From Sorghum bicolor (taxonomy: Eukaryota > Streptophyta > Magnoliopsida > Poales > Poaceae), in assembly GCF_000003195.3 (NCBI RefSeq), contig NC_012872.2, positions 7,254,001 to 7,318,000 on the forward strand: a stretch of 64,000 bases of DNA, read 5' to 3'. A program made the translations under genes and the position numbers. Below the pieces are notes generated by a model that ran no database searches, had not been told where the DNA came from, and worked only from the letters and a program-made list of their open reading frames with translations. Below, one piece after another: positions 22,365 to 34,080 of the stretch. The stretch's first letter is position 1; each line of letters begins with the position of its first letter.

Positions 22365-25300
22365 GTGAACTACAAGACCGGTGGATCACATTGGGTAATT
22401 GATAGTGGTGGCACTCAACATATGACCGGAGATCCCCGGATGTTCACCTCTCTTGATGAAGATGTTGACAACCAAGAGAAGATCACATTTGGTGACAATT
22501 CAAAAGGGAAAGTCAAGGGACTAGGAAAGGTAGCTATATCAAATGACAACTCCATCACCAATGTGCTCTATGTGCAATCCTTGAGTTTCAATTTGCTCTC
22601 GGTTGGACAATTATGTGACCTTGGATTTGAATGCCTATTCAAGAAGAAGGAAGTAATTGTGACCAAGGAAGATGACAATGAAGTGATATTCAAAGGCTTC
22701 CGGCACAACAACTTATATGTGGTTGACTTCTCATCCGATGAAGTTGATGTCAAGACTTGCTTATTCACCAAAACTTCACTTGGATGGTTGTGGCATAGAA
22801 GGTTAGCACATGTTGGAATGGGCACACTCAAGAAGTTGATGAAGAAAGAATTGATTAGAGGCTTGAAGGATGTGACATTTCAAAAGGACAAACTTTGTAG
22901 TGCATGTCAAGCGGGCAAACAAGTTGCAAACACTCATCCAACCAAAGCCTATCTCTCTACTTCAAGAGTGCTTGACCTACTTCACATGGACTTGTTTGGA
23001 CCAACCACATATGCTAGTCTTGGAGGCAACAAATATTGCTTGGTCATAGTTGATGATTTCTCCCGGTACACTTGGACATTCTTCTTGCAAGACAAGGCCG
23101 AAGTTGCATCAATATTCAAGAAGTTTGCAAAGAATGCCCAAAATCATTGATGTGAAGATCAAGAAAATTAGAAGTGACAATGGCAAAGAATTTGACAACA
23201 CCAACATTGAAGAGTATTGTGATGAAGTGGGAATCAAGCATGAATTCTCCTCAACATACACACCACAACAAAATGGGGTTGTAGAAAGAAAGAACCGGAC
23301 ATTGATCACCTTGGCAAGAACAATGCTAGATGAGTACAACACTTCGGAGAAGATGTGGGCCGAGGCAATCAACACCGCATGCTATGCTTCAAACCGGCTC
23401 TTTCCTCACAAGTTCCTAGAGAAGACACCATATGAGTTGCTCAATGGGAAGAAGCCCGATGTCTCATTCTTTAGAGTGTTTGGGTGCAAGTGCTACATCT
23501 ACAAGAAGCGCCAACACTTGGGAAAGTTCTAGAGAAGATGTGACATTGGCTACTTAGTTGGCTATTCATCAAAGTCCAAAGCATATAGGGTCTTTAACCA
23601 TGCCACAAACATGGTTGAAGAAACATTTGATGTTGAATTTGATGAAACTAATGGCTCCCAAGGAGCAAGTGATAATCTTGATGATGTAGGTGGTGAACCA
23701 TTAAGGGATGCCATGAAGAACATGCCGGTGGGAGACATCAAGCCAAAAGAAGATGATGATGATGAGCAAGTCATTGAGCCACCATCCACCTCACATGTAC
23801 CACAAGATGAAGACAAGGATGTGAGAGATGCTCATGAAGACACCCAAGTCACTCATGAGCAAGCGGTGGCACAAGCACAAGATGTTGATGCTTCCCAACC
23901 AACCCCTCAAGTGGCACCAAGAAGAACATCACATCTCCTCCAAGATCACTCTCAAGATCTCATCATCGGGAGTCCATCACGTGGTGTAACTACTCGTTCT
24001 AGACATGCTTTATTTATTGAACATCACGCTTTTGTGTCTCTTGAAGATGAACCAAAGACTATAGAGGAAGCTCTTCGTGATGCGGATTGGATCATGGCCA
24101 TGCAAGAGGAGTTGAACAACTTCACTCGCAACCAAGTATGGACACTTGAAGAGCGACCCAAAGATGCAAGAGTGATTGGAACAAAGTGGGTCTTCCGGAA
24201 CAAGAAGGATGATCAAGGCAAAGTGGTGCGCAACAAGGCAAGACTTGTAGCAAAAGGCTTTTCACAAGTGGAAGGTCTTGACTTCGGTGAAACCTTTGGA
24301 CCGGTGGCAAGACTTGAAGCGATTCGTATCCTACTTGCATATGCTTCTAGTCATGATATCAAGTTATTTCAAATGGATGTGAAAAGTGCCTTTTTAAATG
24401 GGTATATTAATGAGCTTGTCTATGTTGAGCAACCACCCGGTTTTGAAGACCCTAGGTACCCCAAGCATGTCTACCGGTTGTCCAAGGCTCTCTATGATCT
24501 CAAGCAAGCTCCTAGAGCTTGGTATGAGAGACTTAAGGACTTCCTCATTGAGAAGGGCTTCAAGATTGGGAAAGTTGACACAACACTTTTCACCAAGAAA
24601 ATGAATGGGGAAATCTTCATTTGCCAAGTTTATGTTGATGATATTATTTTTGGCTCTACTAATGAAGATTTTTGCAAGGAATTTGGTGATTTGATGTCCA
24701 AGGAGTTTGAGATGTCCATGATTGGCGAGCTATCCTTCTTTCTAGGATTTCAAGTCAAGCAAATAAAGGAAGGGGTCTTCATCTCTCAAGAGAAGTACAC
24801 TCAAGATCTTCTCAAGAGGTTCAAGATGATGGATTGCAAGCCAATCAAGACTCCCATGGCATCAAATGGGCATCTCGACTTGGATGAGGGAGGTAATCCA
24901 ATTGACAAGACTCTCTATCGCTCCATGATAGGAAGTCTACTCTACCTCACCGCATCTAGGCCCGATATAATGTTTAGTGTGTGTATGTGTGCAAGATATC
25001 AAGCAATGCCTATGGAATCTCACTTGATTGCGGTCAAGAGAATTCTTAGGTATCTAAAATACACACCTTGCCTAGGCTTGTGGTATCCCAAAGGTGCAAG
25101 ATTCCAACTTGTAGGCTATTCCGATTCGGATTATGCCGGGTGCCGGATTGATAGAAAAAGCACATCCGGAGGGTGCCACTTTCTAGGTAGATCACTTGTC
25201 TCTTGGATGTCAAAGAAACAAAATAGTGTTGCCTTGTCAACGGCCAAGGCGGAATACATTGACGCCGGTGCTTGTTGTGCACAAATACTCTACATGAAAC

Positions 25301-25590
25301 AAACTTTGCTAGACTATGGAGTAGTACTAGACAAAGTACCTTTGTTGTGTGACAACGAAAGTGCCGTAAAACTTGCAAACAACCCGGTTCAACACACCCG
25401 CACAAAACACATTGACATCCACCACCACTTCCTTAGGGATCATGTTGCTAAAGGTGATATATCCTTAGAGAATGTGGGAACGGAAAATCAATTGGCGGAT
25501 ATCTTCACAAAACCCCTAGATGAAGCTAGGTTTTGTATGTTGAGAAATGAACTTAATGTGCTTGACCTATCCAACTTCACTAAAAGATAA
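22365..25590 (+). pseudogene. Sirevirus Pol (protease, integrase, RT, RNase H), broken
   Basis: The pol frame opens 15 bases after the gag stop. It shows a protease site DSGG at 22401 (family norm DSGC or DSGA), the GAG-pre-integrase zinc region (HRRLAHVG...CSACQAGK), and integrase with DLFGP, SDNGKEF and NGVVERKNRT supplying the D, D and E. RT follows with QMDVKSAFLNG, LKQAPRAWYERL and an intact YVDD at 24631-24642, then RNase H with YSDSDYAGC and STAKAEYI, ending at 25590. Two lesions are visible: a frameshift in the integrase core at about 23139-23152, and an in-frame TAG at 23530-23532 after GKF. Everything downstream of the stop to 25590 is open. As it stands the polyprotein cannot be made in one piece. 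Confidence 0.9.
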
Positions 25591-26925
25591 AAGTTGTGTA
25601 TTGAATCTTGTAAATAACTTTTGCTTTGCATATCATGCATACTAAAACTAAAAATACAACTTGCATGTAGGGCTTGTCTAACATGGTTAAGATAACCCCC
25701 TGAGTGTGTGAAAAAGCTTAACCTTGGATCAAACTTGACAAGCATTAGTTTACTTTCAAGTGTTGCATTACAACTCATATCATATGCATGCTTGTTAATT
25801 GACCGTTTCTTTTCGGTTATTCGTTGAGCATCCGCTGTGTTCGTCCATAGATAGGGGGAGCATTCAAAGCTCATTATGATTCAAACCCCTAGCTTTATGG
25901 CCATACGATGCTCCTTGGTGATTTTCTCGAACTATCTTCATAAAAAACTACTAAGCCTATGGCTAAATATTTGTGAAAATTTGAGGGTTTGAGAGAAGTC
26001 ACTCATACCAGTTCCATTTGGTGTTTAGTTGTGTGCTTTTGGAAATGGAACTTGGTTGGGTCAAAGTCGGACGTGGTGCTTAGTTGAAAAAGTGCTCAGA
26101 GGAGCACTGGACGATGCACCGGACGCTGCCTCTGTGCGTCCGGTGCGGTGAGTGTGCCAGACTGCACTCACCGGACGCAGGAACAGTGTCCCTGCAGCGT
26201 CCGGTGAGGTGCGTCCGGTGCTCACCTGGCGTGACTTGAAGCACCGGACGCTAAAGCCAGCGTCCGGTGCAATGCCAAAATGCAAACCTCTCTGCGCATG
26301 AGTCCGGTGGTCACCGGACGCGTCCGGTGGTCACCAGAAGAGCGTCCGGTGACCCCGCGGCGGGCGCATAAAGCCTGCGCCTAGAGGGTTTCGCGGGCGG
26401 TTTTCTTCCTTCTCTCCTGATTCTCTCCGAGCCGCCTGTGCCCTAGCCCGCAGGAACCGCCGCCGACCGCCGAGTTTCCTCCTCCGGCGATCCCGTGCTA
26501 TCTTCCCTGCGCCAGATCTGCCCAGGGATCTCTCCCCCATCCTTCTCCTCACGCGCAGATCCATCTCGAGGGGATTTGAGGGATTGGGTGAGTTTCTCGA
26601 TTGCTTGCCCTTAAGGTGTTTGAGTTTTTCGTTTCATTGCATTAGAAAAGGGTTCTTAACCTCGATCTTCCTCGTTAATCCTGTGCAGCACCATAAGGAA
26701 AGGGCTCGTGGTTTCCGGTGGTTGTCAATCGAAAATTTTCATCCGGAACACGACTCGTCCGTGAATCGTAAGCCATTCGCGTGTGTATCTTATCTATTCT
26801 TACGATCTATAGGATTGACTCATCTCTAGTCGATATGTTTTCTTATATATATCCTATCTTGTCGATTCCCTGCAGCGCGTTAATCTCCATTGTCAGTCAG
26901 TTGTTTGTCGGACGCTTGTTTTGCA
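25591..26925 (+). promoter_or_regulatory. Post-pol spacer: palindrome array and leader of ORF3
   Basis: A non-coding spacer between pol and the env-like ORF. At 26115-26350 it has four CACCGGAC and seven GTCCGGTG words, like the LTR array. At about 26380-26585 comes a CT- and GC-rich stretch that resembles a plant 5' UTR. A consensus donor (GG|GTGAGT at 26588) faces two acceptors, TGTGCAG ending 26688 and CCCTGCAG ending 26875, before the ATG at 26926. No ATG lies between 26876 and 26926. This reads as an internal promoter or spliced leader for ORF3. It is inference from sequence only. Confidence 0.5.
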
Positions 26926-29489
26926 ATGGCTCGTACCAAGAATGTCAGTGGTCCGACAGCTGGCTCAGGAGGTTCCCCAGGAGGTGATGGTGGAGGTGAT
27001 CCTCCCCGTCGCCTGTCAGCGGCAGAGAAGGGGAAAGGCAAGAAGCTGGCCACCAAGAAGCGGAAGGCCAGTGACAGAGATGCAGAGGTCGCAGAGGCAG
27101 TTGCAGCAGCGGCTGAGGCAGCCGAGAGGGGTGGTCGCTCAGGTGCTCTGAGGATAGGTGATGACCTCATGCCACGGCAGCGGCGTGCAGTACTTGAGGC
27201 AGAGGCATTCCATGGATCCCCTCCAGGCACCGTGACGATTGGAGGACAGAGGATTAGGCTTGTGGTCAGGGATCTAGCTCAGGAGGATCCAGACACTGAG
27301 ACAGAGACCCAGGTAGAGGGTCCAGCACAGGAGCAGGAGCAGGAGCAGCCACTCAGGAGGTCGACTCGTGCTCGTACCCAGGCCGTTGCTCGGACCGGCA
27401 CGCCGGGTCAGTCCACTTCCACAGCTCGTGCCACACCAGCGAGAGGCACACCAGCTTCACGCCCGAGGCCAGTCAGGATCCACAGGGATCTTTCTCTTGT
27501 GTCAACCAGAGAGATCCAGCAGCTGAGGTTCGTTCCGTTTCCCACCTGGTTTCCAGCTGCCAGGGATCCTAGAGCCGGTGCCAGGTTCTACACAGTCGTC
27601 CAGGAGGACATCTACGAGGCACTGGTTCGCTCTCAGGCTCAGTTCAGGGAGCACAGAGTGATCGACCTGGAGATACTGGGGAACGTGGTTGGAGCTGATA
27701 TTCGTCAGTACTTTACCTACCTCCACGGACTTCCACAGTTACTAGCACTCCCCAGCACTTACTGTGAGCAGTGGGTCAGAGAGTTCTATGCGTCAGTGTG
27801 GGTTTCTCCAGATCACAGTTACATCCACTACGCACTGGCAGGCACGGACTACAGAGTGACAGCTCAGAGGGCTAGAGAGGTGCTTGGACTGCAAGCCTCT
27901 CCCACCAGGATTCACCAGCTGTGCTACGGGAACGTGGATCCCCCTCGTCGTCCTCACGGTGGTGAGATCCCACCAGTTGACTTCGTGGCTCCCTGTTTCC
28001 GTGCACCTTTTGGGGAGGGCTCCAGCAGGACAGTGGCAGATTTGACACGCCCAGCCAGGATCCTCGACTTTGTGTTGAGGAAGACTCTTCTCCCCCGGAC
28101 AGGCTACAGAGACGGCTTCACTCGTATGCAGCAGTGGCTCGTCGCTCACCTTATCTCCCAGACGCAGTTTGATTTGTGGGATCTGATCGTCTCAGAGATA
28201 GAGGACACCATCTCGGAGAGCTTCAGGGGACGGCGTCAGTTGTCGTATGCACATTGGATCACTCTGCTTATTCTTCGTGCTAGGCCACTGCCCCTGCCAG
28301 CTCATTTGCAGAGGGAGTTGACAGAGTCCGACACCGTCTTCCCCCACTACGACCCCCGGCAGATGTTGAGAGCGCACCCGCACCTCCTCCTCGTGCTCCA
28401 TGTGGACCGGTGCCCCCACCTTCTCCTAGGGGCACCCGCAGTGCAGCAGCAGTTGTAGAGACAGAGGAGCAGCAGGATATAGCTATTGACGTGTTTGCAG
28501 ATGCAGAGGCAGAGGGCGAGTTTGACTTCGCCTCAGACAGCTCAGATGATGACTATCAGCCGCCAGTGATAGATCTCCCTCCCAGAGCTCACGACCACGA
28601 GGCAGGCGGTTCTTCGAGTACTTCAGACCCCGCCCTACTTGCTATCTTAGAGGGGATGAGGGCAGATCAGCGCCGTGCAGCTGAGGAGCAGGCGAGGCGA
28701 GACAGGGATCAGGCTGCCATCAATGCAGCCATGCAGGCCAGGCAGGATGAGCTCCAGCGTCAGCTTCTCACTTTTCAGGAGCAGCAGCTTGCTTTCCAGG
28801 CCCAGCAGACAGCGATGATGGCCGCTCTCATGGCTGCCTCAGGGATTCAGCTACCGCAGATCCAGCTCCCAGGCACGTCGACTGTCAGGCCACCTACTCC
28901 AGTGCCTCAGACTCAGAGCCCGTCTCAGCAGCCGCTTCAGCTACCAGCTCAGAGTCAGCCTTTTTCGACTCCTCAGCACCAGGTCTCTCAGGGTGCTATC
29001 TCTTCCGGCTTTGAGCAGGTACCTCAGTTCACTCCTCTTCGCTCAGGCTTCACTCCTCAGTCAGCGTCAGCATCACAGCTTGTGTGGGATTCGCAGACAG
29101 ATCCGCACCTCAGCTTCACCTACAGTGCTCTGACTGGTGACCCTACGCCTCCTCCTCTGCAGGCTCCTGCAGTCTTTACGGCACCAGTTACCACTATAGA
29201 GCTTCTGTCGTCGTCAGTAGCGTTGTCCGAGCAGCTTGCACCGTCTACTACCGTACCAGAGACGACAGCTACAACGACCGAGTCCGTGCCAGTTTCGTCA
29301 GCCGGACTCGAGCAGCCAGCACAGCCTTTGACAGCTCCAGAGTAGACCCGGACCACTTCTCCAGCTCCTACAGCTTCAGAGGGTCACTCCACTTCCTCTG
29401 CCTCGACGGCCGACAGTTCAGATGATGCAGCTCGCTTCGTGGTCGTGCCGAGGGACTCCACTGCTCCGCCTCCTCCACCGTCTTCTTAG
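26926..29489 (+). pseudogene. Sirevirus env-like third ORF, frameshifted
   Basis: ATG at 26926 opens MARTKN, followed by a Gly/Lys-rich basic N-terminus. A conserved globular region runs from about FPTWFPAARDPRAG to HWITLLILRA (27530-28280), resembling the region often labelled 'putative plant transposon protein' in Sirevirus ORF3 products. The frame shifts at about 28375-28410. The next frame continues with an acidic patch, an Arg/Gln/Ala coiled coil (28650-28850) and Pro/Gln/Ser-rich sequence. It is cut by TAG at 29343-29345, after which the same frame runs to TAG at 29487-29489. No signal peptide or convincing membrane segment is visible, so 'env-like' is positional only. Function unknown. 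Confidence 0.75.
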
Positions 29490-29961
29490 GTTTTTGGCGC
29501 TTGATGCTAAAGGGGGAGAGAGTTCGTAGTATGAAAGTTAGGAGTTAGGGGGAGCAAGAGAGGGTTTAGGAGTCTTCTTTTGAGGAGTCTATTCTTTTGA
29601 GATACCCTTTTTATCTGTGCTACTTTATCATGCATCACGTTTACTTTTATGCATTGCACTTGTGTGAGATACTATGGTTGTGAGATATGACTTGTGGTTA
29701 TTGTGATATCTTAATGTCATGTGTTTTGGCTCATATTACCCTTTGCTTCCGCGTTTTACTCCGTTGTTCTTATGAGTCTTGTGTTTATATCCTGTTGTAT
29801 TTCACTCACATATTTGGATGCAGGGTATTGGACTTGGTTGATATAAGCATGTCTAACCCTTTTGCTCTTATTGTATCATGCTTATTGAAACCAAGTCTCT
29901 TTAAAAAACCTCAACTCTTTTCATACTCGAGGTTGTCATCAATCACCAAAAAGGGGGAGAT
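29490..29961 (+). promoter_or_regulatory. 3' spacer and polypurine tract of the Sirevirus
   Basis: An AT-rich spacer ends in AAAAAGGGGGAGATT, directly abutting the 3' LTR at 29962. A GGGGGAG motif also occurs at 29513 and 29551, giving several copies of the tract. Multiple GGGGGAGA tracts are typical of Sireviruses. It primes plus-strand synthesis. Confidence 0.85.
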
Positions 29962-31510
29962 TGAAAGAGCATCTAGGCCCCTAGTGATTTCGGTGATTAA
30001 TGACATCATGATTACTATGAATAACGTGTGTTTTGCAGAGGCAAAGTCATAGGTAAGGTCATGGTATATAGGTACTCGATGGACAGGGACGTACATGCCT
30101 ACTTAATAGTGGAAATCGTTTCGGTTTTCAAAGGATGGTTGGACATCGTCAAGACTAGACTAGGTCTAAGTGCCATATGGTGAAGAAGGGCACTTAGAGT
30201 AGTTTAGGACTTTGTTTTCCTTTGACCGTACTATTAAGAGGGGCTTTGATCTAGTAGCTTGACTTAGGCAAGGCTTTAGGTTTAGGTGTGGTGCACACTT
30301 GGTAAACCTAGCACTAGGCAGCTCAGAGATAGTCCTTAGATCGAGAGGAACTAACTTCGTTTTGGAGCGATCGCGTTTCGACGAAGTTTGGGTGCCCAAA
30401 GGGGCACCGGACGCTGCACCGGACACTCTGTGAGTGCGCCCGGTGAGGTCCCTAGCCGTTAGAATAGTGTGGTGCTTAGGGTTAGGCACCAGACGCTAGC
30501 ACCGGACGCACCGGGTAGCGTCCGGTCCCTTACCCAGAGAGCTTGCGAGCTTTCCCTGAGCACCAGACGCAAGCACCGGACGCGCCGGGTAGCGTCCGGT
30601 TCCATGCGCAGGGAGCATGTAAAGTTTTCCCGAGCACCGGACGGTGCACCGGACGCTGAGGGTTAGCGTCCGGTGACCTGTCAGAGAAAAGTGCAGGTAG
30701 CCGTTATGAAGCACCGGACGCTCGGTGCAGTGCGTCCGGTGCAACATAATGTGCGTCCGGTGACCACGTTTTCTGTGGAAAACGGTTGGCCGACCTTTGG
30801 ACTTGGTGGATAGTATTTATACTCCTCCACCTCGTCCATGAGATCACTCTTGCCCATTTGAACATCAGAGAACCTTGTTGTGGAGCAAGAGAGTTGCAAG
30901 AGCCTAGAGAGGATTGAGATTTGAGTGTTTTCTTGAGAGAATCCTTCTCTAGTGAGTTCCAAGAGTCAAGTGTGCATCCACCACTCTCTAGAGCCTTGTT
31001 TGGGTCAAGTGAGAGTTCGTTGCTTGTTACTCTTGGTGATCGCCATCACCTAGACGGTTCGGTGGTGATTGAAGGCACGAAGACCGCCCGGAGTTCTTGT
31101 GGGTGGCTCGTGTCAAGCTTGTGAGCGGTTTTGGGCGATTCACCGCGACGGAGTGTCGAAGAATCAGCCCGTAGAGAGCACTTGGTTCTTGCGCGGACCA
31201 AGGGGGAGCAAGACCCTTGCGCGGGTGCTCCAACGAGGACTAGTGGAGAGTGGCGACTCTCTGATACCTCGGCAAAACATCGCCGAGCACTTTCTTCCAC
31301 TACTCCTTTACTTTCTAGCATTTACTTTGTGTTTTTACATTCTTAGAATTGTCTTGCTAGAATAGGATTGGAACTAGGTTGCAAAACTTTTATCCGGTAG
31401 CACTCTAAGTCACACTAGGCACAAGGGGTTGAATTGGAGCTTATAGGTTGCTTAAATTTTTAGAGAAGCCCAATTCACCCCCCCCCCTCTTGGGCATCTT
31501 GATCCTTTCA
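29962..31510 (+). repeat. 3' LTR of the Sirevirus
   Basis: 1549 bp, TGAAAGAGCATC...GATCCTTTCA. Compared with the 5' LTR it has about 20 base substitutions, a 13-bp extra unit in the palindrome array near 30564, and three more C in the final C-run. Confidence 0.93.
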
Positions 31511-32626
31511 CGGTGACCCTGCAGGTTTGCGGAACTCTCTGCGCATGAGTCCGGTGTGCACCGGACGCGTCCGGTGTGTTGCAGGTAGCCGTTAGAATCT
31601 GACACGCGAGATTCAAGAAGGACACGTGGCTAACCCCAGTGCACCGGACGCTAGGGGTTGAGCGTCCGGTGCTCACTTGGTAGCGTTCGGTGCCCCTGAT
31701 TTCAGCCCATTGAAAGTGGCCAACGGCTAGTTCTTTGAGGGGGCTTATAAATAGTTGGTGGCCGGCTTTGGGAGCTCTCTCTTACACATTTTGATTACTT
31801 GAGACATACTTTGAGCTAGAGAACACTCCCTCCACTCATCTCCTTGCTTGATTGCTAATCCTAGTGAGATTGAGTGAGATTCAAGTGCATTGCTTTGAGA
31901 GTTGCATTTAGTGGCACTTGATTCTTGAGTTTGCTGCGGATTTCTTGTTACTCTTGGGTGTTTCTCGACGCACTAGACAGCTTGGAGCAGCGGTGGTGTT
32001 GAGCTCGTGATTGGAGATTGTTTCGAGCCTCACCAAGTGATTTGTGAGGGGTTCTTGAGCCTTCCCCGCGGGAGATTGCAATTAGCTACTCTAGTGGATT
32101 GCTTGTGGCTTGGAGGATCCCCATCTTGTGAGTGGATGTGCGGCACCCGCTGAGGGTTTGGCTTTGGATTGCCAATTAGCTCGTGATCTATCAAGTGGGT
32201 GTATCGCCACAACGAGGAGTAGCTTGCCGGGAAGCAAGTGAACCTCGGTAAAAAAATCTTGTGTCATCTCTTGCCGAGGATTATCTATTGTGATTGTGAT
32301 TGTGAGTGATTGGTTGGTTTTATCTCTACTCTACAACGTTGGTATAACAATCACTCTCCACTCCTTTTCTTACTTGTATACCTTGCCAGTTGTTTAGCTT
32401 GTTTAGTTTAGTCTTCTTGTTTAGGAGTGTAGCTAGCCTTCTCTTGTTGTTGTGTTTTAGTGTTTAGCCTTGTACTAGTTTGTATAGGTGGCTTGCATAG
32501 CTTAGTTGTGCTAGTGCTAGAATAGCTTCGCCTTTTGTTTTACTAATCAACTTGTCTAGTTGAAGTTTGTAGAAAATTTAAATAGGCTATTCACCCCCCC
32601 TCTAGCCATTTGGACCTTTCAGAGAG

Positions 32627-34075
32627 GAGGAACTCATGGTCGCGCGTGGCACGGAAGGAGGCCTCGAAGACCGAAGCACCGACGGGACATAGAGCGTAGG
32701 CACTGGGACGTCATCATCAGCAACCTCGGGCGCCCCAGGCATAGTCACAGAGGGACCGGCAGGGGCGTTGATATCACCAGGGGGTGTCTCAAGCTCAGCC
32801 ACACAAGGACCGGCAGGGACAACAGGAGCGTCGGAGGTGCTGGGAGACAAGCCTACAGGAAACAAAGTGTGGGAGGGTACAAAGTGTGCGAGGGTCCAAT
32901 AGGAGCTGACACCACATCATCAGTAAAATCAAGAAATTCCAAGTCGGCTGAGGTGCTGGGACATGACGCTCAGCAAAGGAAAAGGTTGTTTCATCAAAGA
33001 TGACATGCCTAGAGATGATAACTCTATTGCTGGAGAGATCAAGGCAGCGGTATCCTTTATGGTGAGCAGAGTAGCCTAAAAAGACACAAAGAGCAGACCT
33101 AGGAGCGAGTTTGTGAGATGCAGTAGCAGATAGGTTGGGGTAACATTTGCAACCAAAAACCCAAAGATGATCATACGTAGGCAACTTTGCAAATAATGCA
33201 AAGTGGGGCGTAAAAAACTGGAGGGTCTTGGTAGGCAATATCTTTAGGAGGACAGTGGCGGTGGAGAGGGCCTCCACCCAATAGGAGGGAGGCATGGAGG
33301 CCTGAAAGAGAAGTGAGTGAACGACATTATTAATGGTACGAATAATGCGTTCAGCTTTACCATTCTGAGCTGAGGTGTAGGGGCAGGACATGCGAAGATG
33401 GAAGCCCTGAGCGAGGAAAAAGTGACGAGTACTCGAGTTGTCAAATTCTTTCCCATTGTCGCACTGGACCGACTTGACACGTGTGTCAAACTGAGGCCTT
33501 GTTCAGTTCATATCGAATATTGCGGCACATGCATGGAGCATTAAATATAGATAAAAATAAAAACTAATTACACAGTTTGCCTGTAAACCGTGAGATGAAT
33601 CTTTTGAGTCTAGTTACTCTATGATTGGACAATGTTTGTCAAATAAAAACAAAAGTGCTACAGTACCCAAACCAAAAATTTTTGCGAACTAAACAAGGCC
33701 TGAGTGGAGACATGGGCGATGAACTAAGCCAGCGTGCTGAAAGTGTCAGATTTGAGTCGCAAAGGAAATGTCCACAAGTAACGAGTGCAGTCATCAAGAA
33801 TAACCAAATAATATTTATAACCAGAAACACTGACAACTGGAGAAGTCCACAGATCACAGTGAATAAGATCAAACTTATTTGACGCACGAGAGGAGGACGC
33901 AGAAAAGGGCAAACAAACATGACGCCCTAATTGACAAGCATGACACAAATCTAAACAATCACTAATATGACACGAAGTGCTGGACGCAAACTTGGACAAC
34001 GCTTCATGGCCGGGGTGGCCAAGTCGCCGGTGCCACAGCGGGGAAGAAGCCTGAGCGACAAGGGAGCGAGCTGGA
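32627..34075 (-). pseudogene. Old copia integrase region, split by a MITE
   Basis: On the minus strand, right to left: the GAG-pre-integrase region (LWHRRLGHPGHEAL, CHACQLGRHV), the integrase core start (IHCDLWTSPVVSVSGY), then the MITE at 33495-33700, then the rest of the core (QCDNGKEFDN, PYTSAQNGKAERI, VFGCKCYPNL, VFLGYSAHHKGYRC). Downstream the hinge is frameshifted and runs into the solo LTR at 32621. The catalytic D and E residues of the family are still visible, but the frame is broken by the MITE and by stops. Confidence 0.88.
33495..33700. mobile_element. Tourist-like MITE in the copia integrase
   Basis: GGCCTTGTTCAGTT at the left and AACTAAACAAGGCC at the right enclose 206 bp, with a TGA duplication on both sides (33492-33494 and 33701-33703). 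It is the same family as 975-1217. Because it interrupts the integrase codons, it inserted after the copia element. Confidence 0.88.
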
Positions 34076-34080
34076 GCCTA

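Larger units (their letters stand above)
18345..31510 (+). mobile_element. Sirevirus-type Ty1/copia element with env-like ORF
   Basis: 13.2 kb, with long LTRs (1533 and 1549 bp) and a CGGTG duplication (18340-18344 and 31511-31515). The order is LTR, PBS, gag with two zinc knuckles and a long coiled coil, protease-integrase-RT-RNase H, a long spacer, an env-like third ORF, the polypurine tract AAAGGGGGAGATT, and LTR. The two-knuckle gag, GGGGGAGA tract, LTR palindromes and post-pol ORF are hallmarks of plant Sireviruses (Maximus/Opie/Ji relatives). The LTRs differ by about 20 substitutions plus two small indels, so it is young, yet pol and ORF3 carry disabling lesions. It is inserted in the palindrome array of an older related solo LTR. 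Confidence 0.92.
17560..32621 (+). mobile_element. Solo LTR (Sirevirus-related), split by a younger Sirevirus
   Basis: It begins TGAAAGCCCAAG at 17560 and ends GGACCTTTCA at 32621, flanked by a GAGAG duplication (17555-17559 and 32622-32626). Removing the inner element (18345-31510 plus one CGGTG copy) leaves about 1.9 kb with LTR organisation: a CACCGGAC palindrome array, a TATAAATAG box at 31746-31754, then a T-rich tail. There is no internal region of its own, so it is a solo LTR left by LTR-LTR recombination. It is inserted in the RT-upstream part of the old copia element. Confidence 0.85.

Noticed and set aside
26061..26350. CACCGGAC/GTCCGGTG repeats as a CRISPR-like or satellite array
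   Set aside because: Spacing is irregular and words are palindromic and variable. They match Sirevirus LTR motifs, not a CRISPR array.
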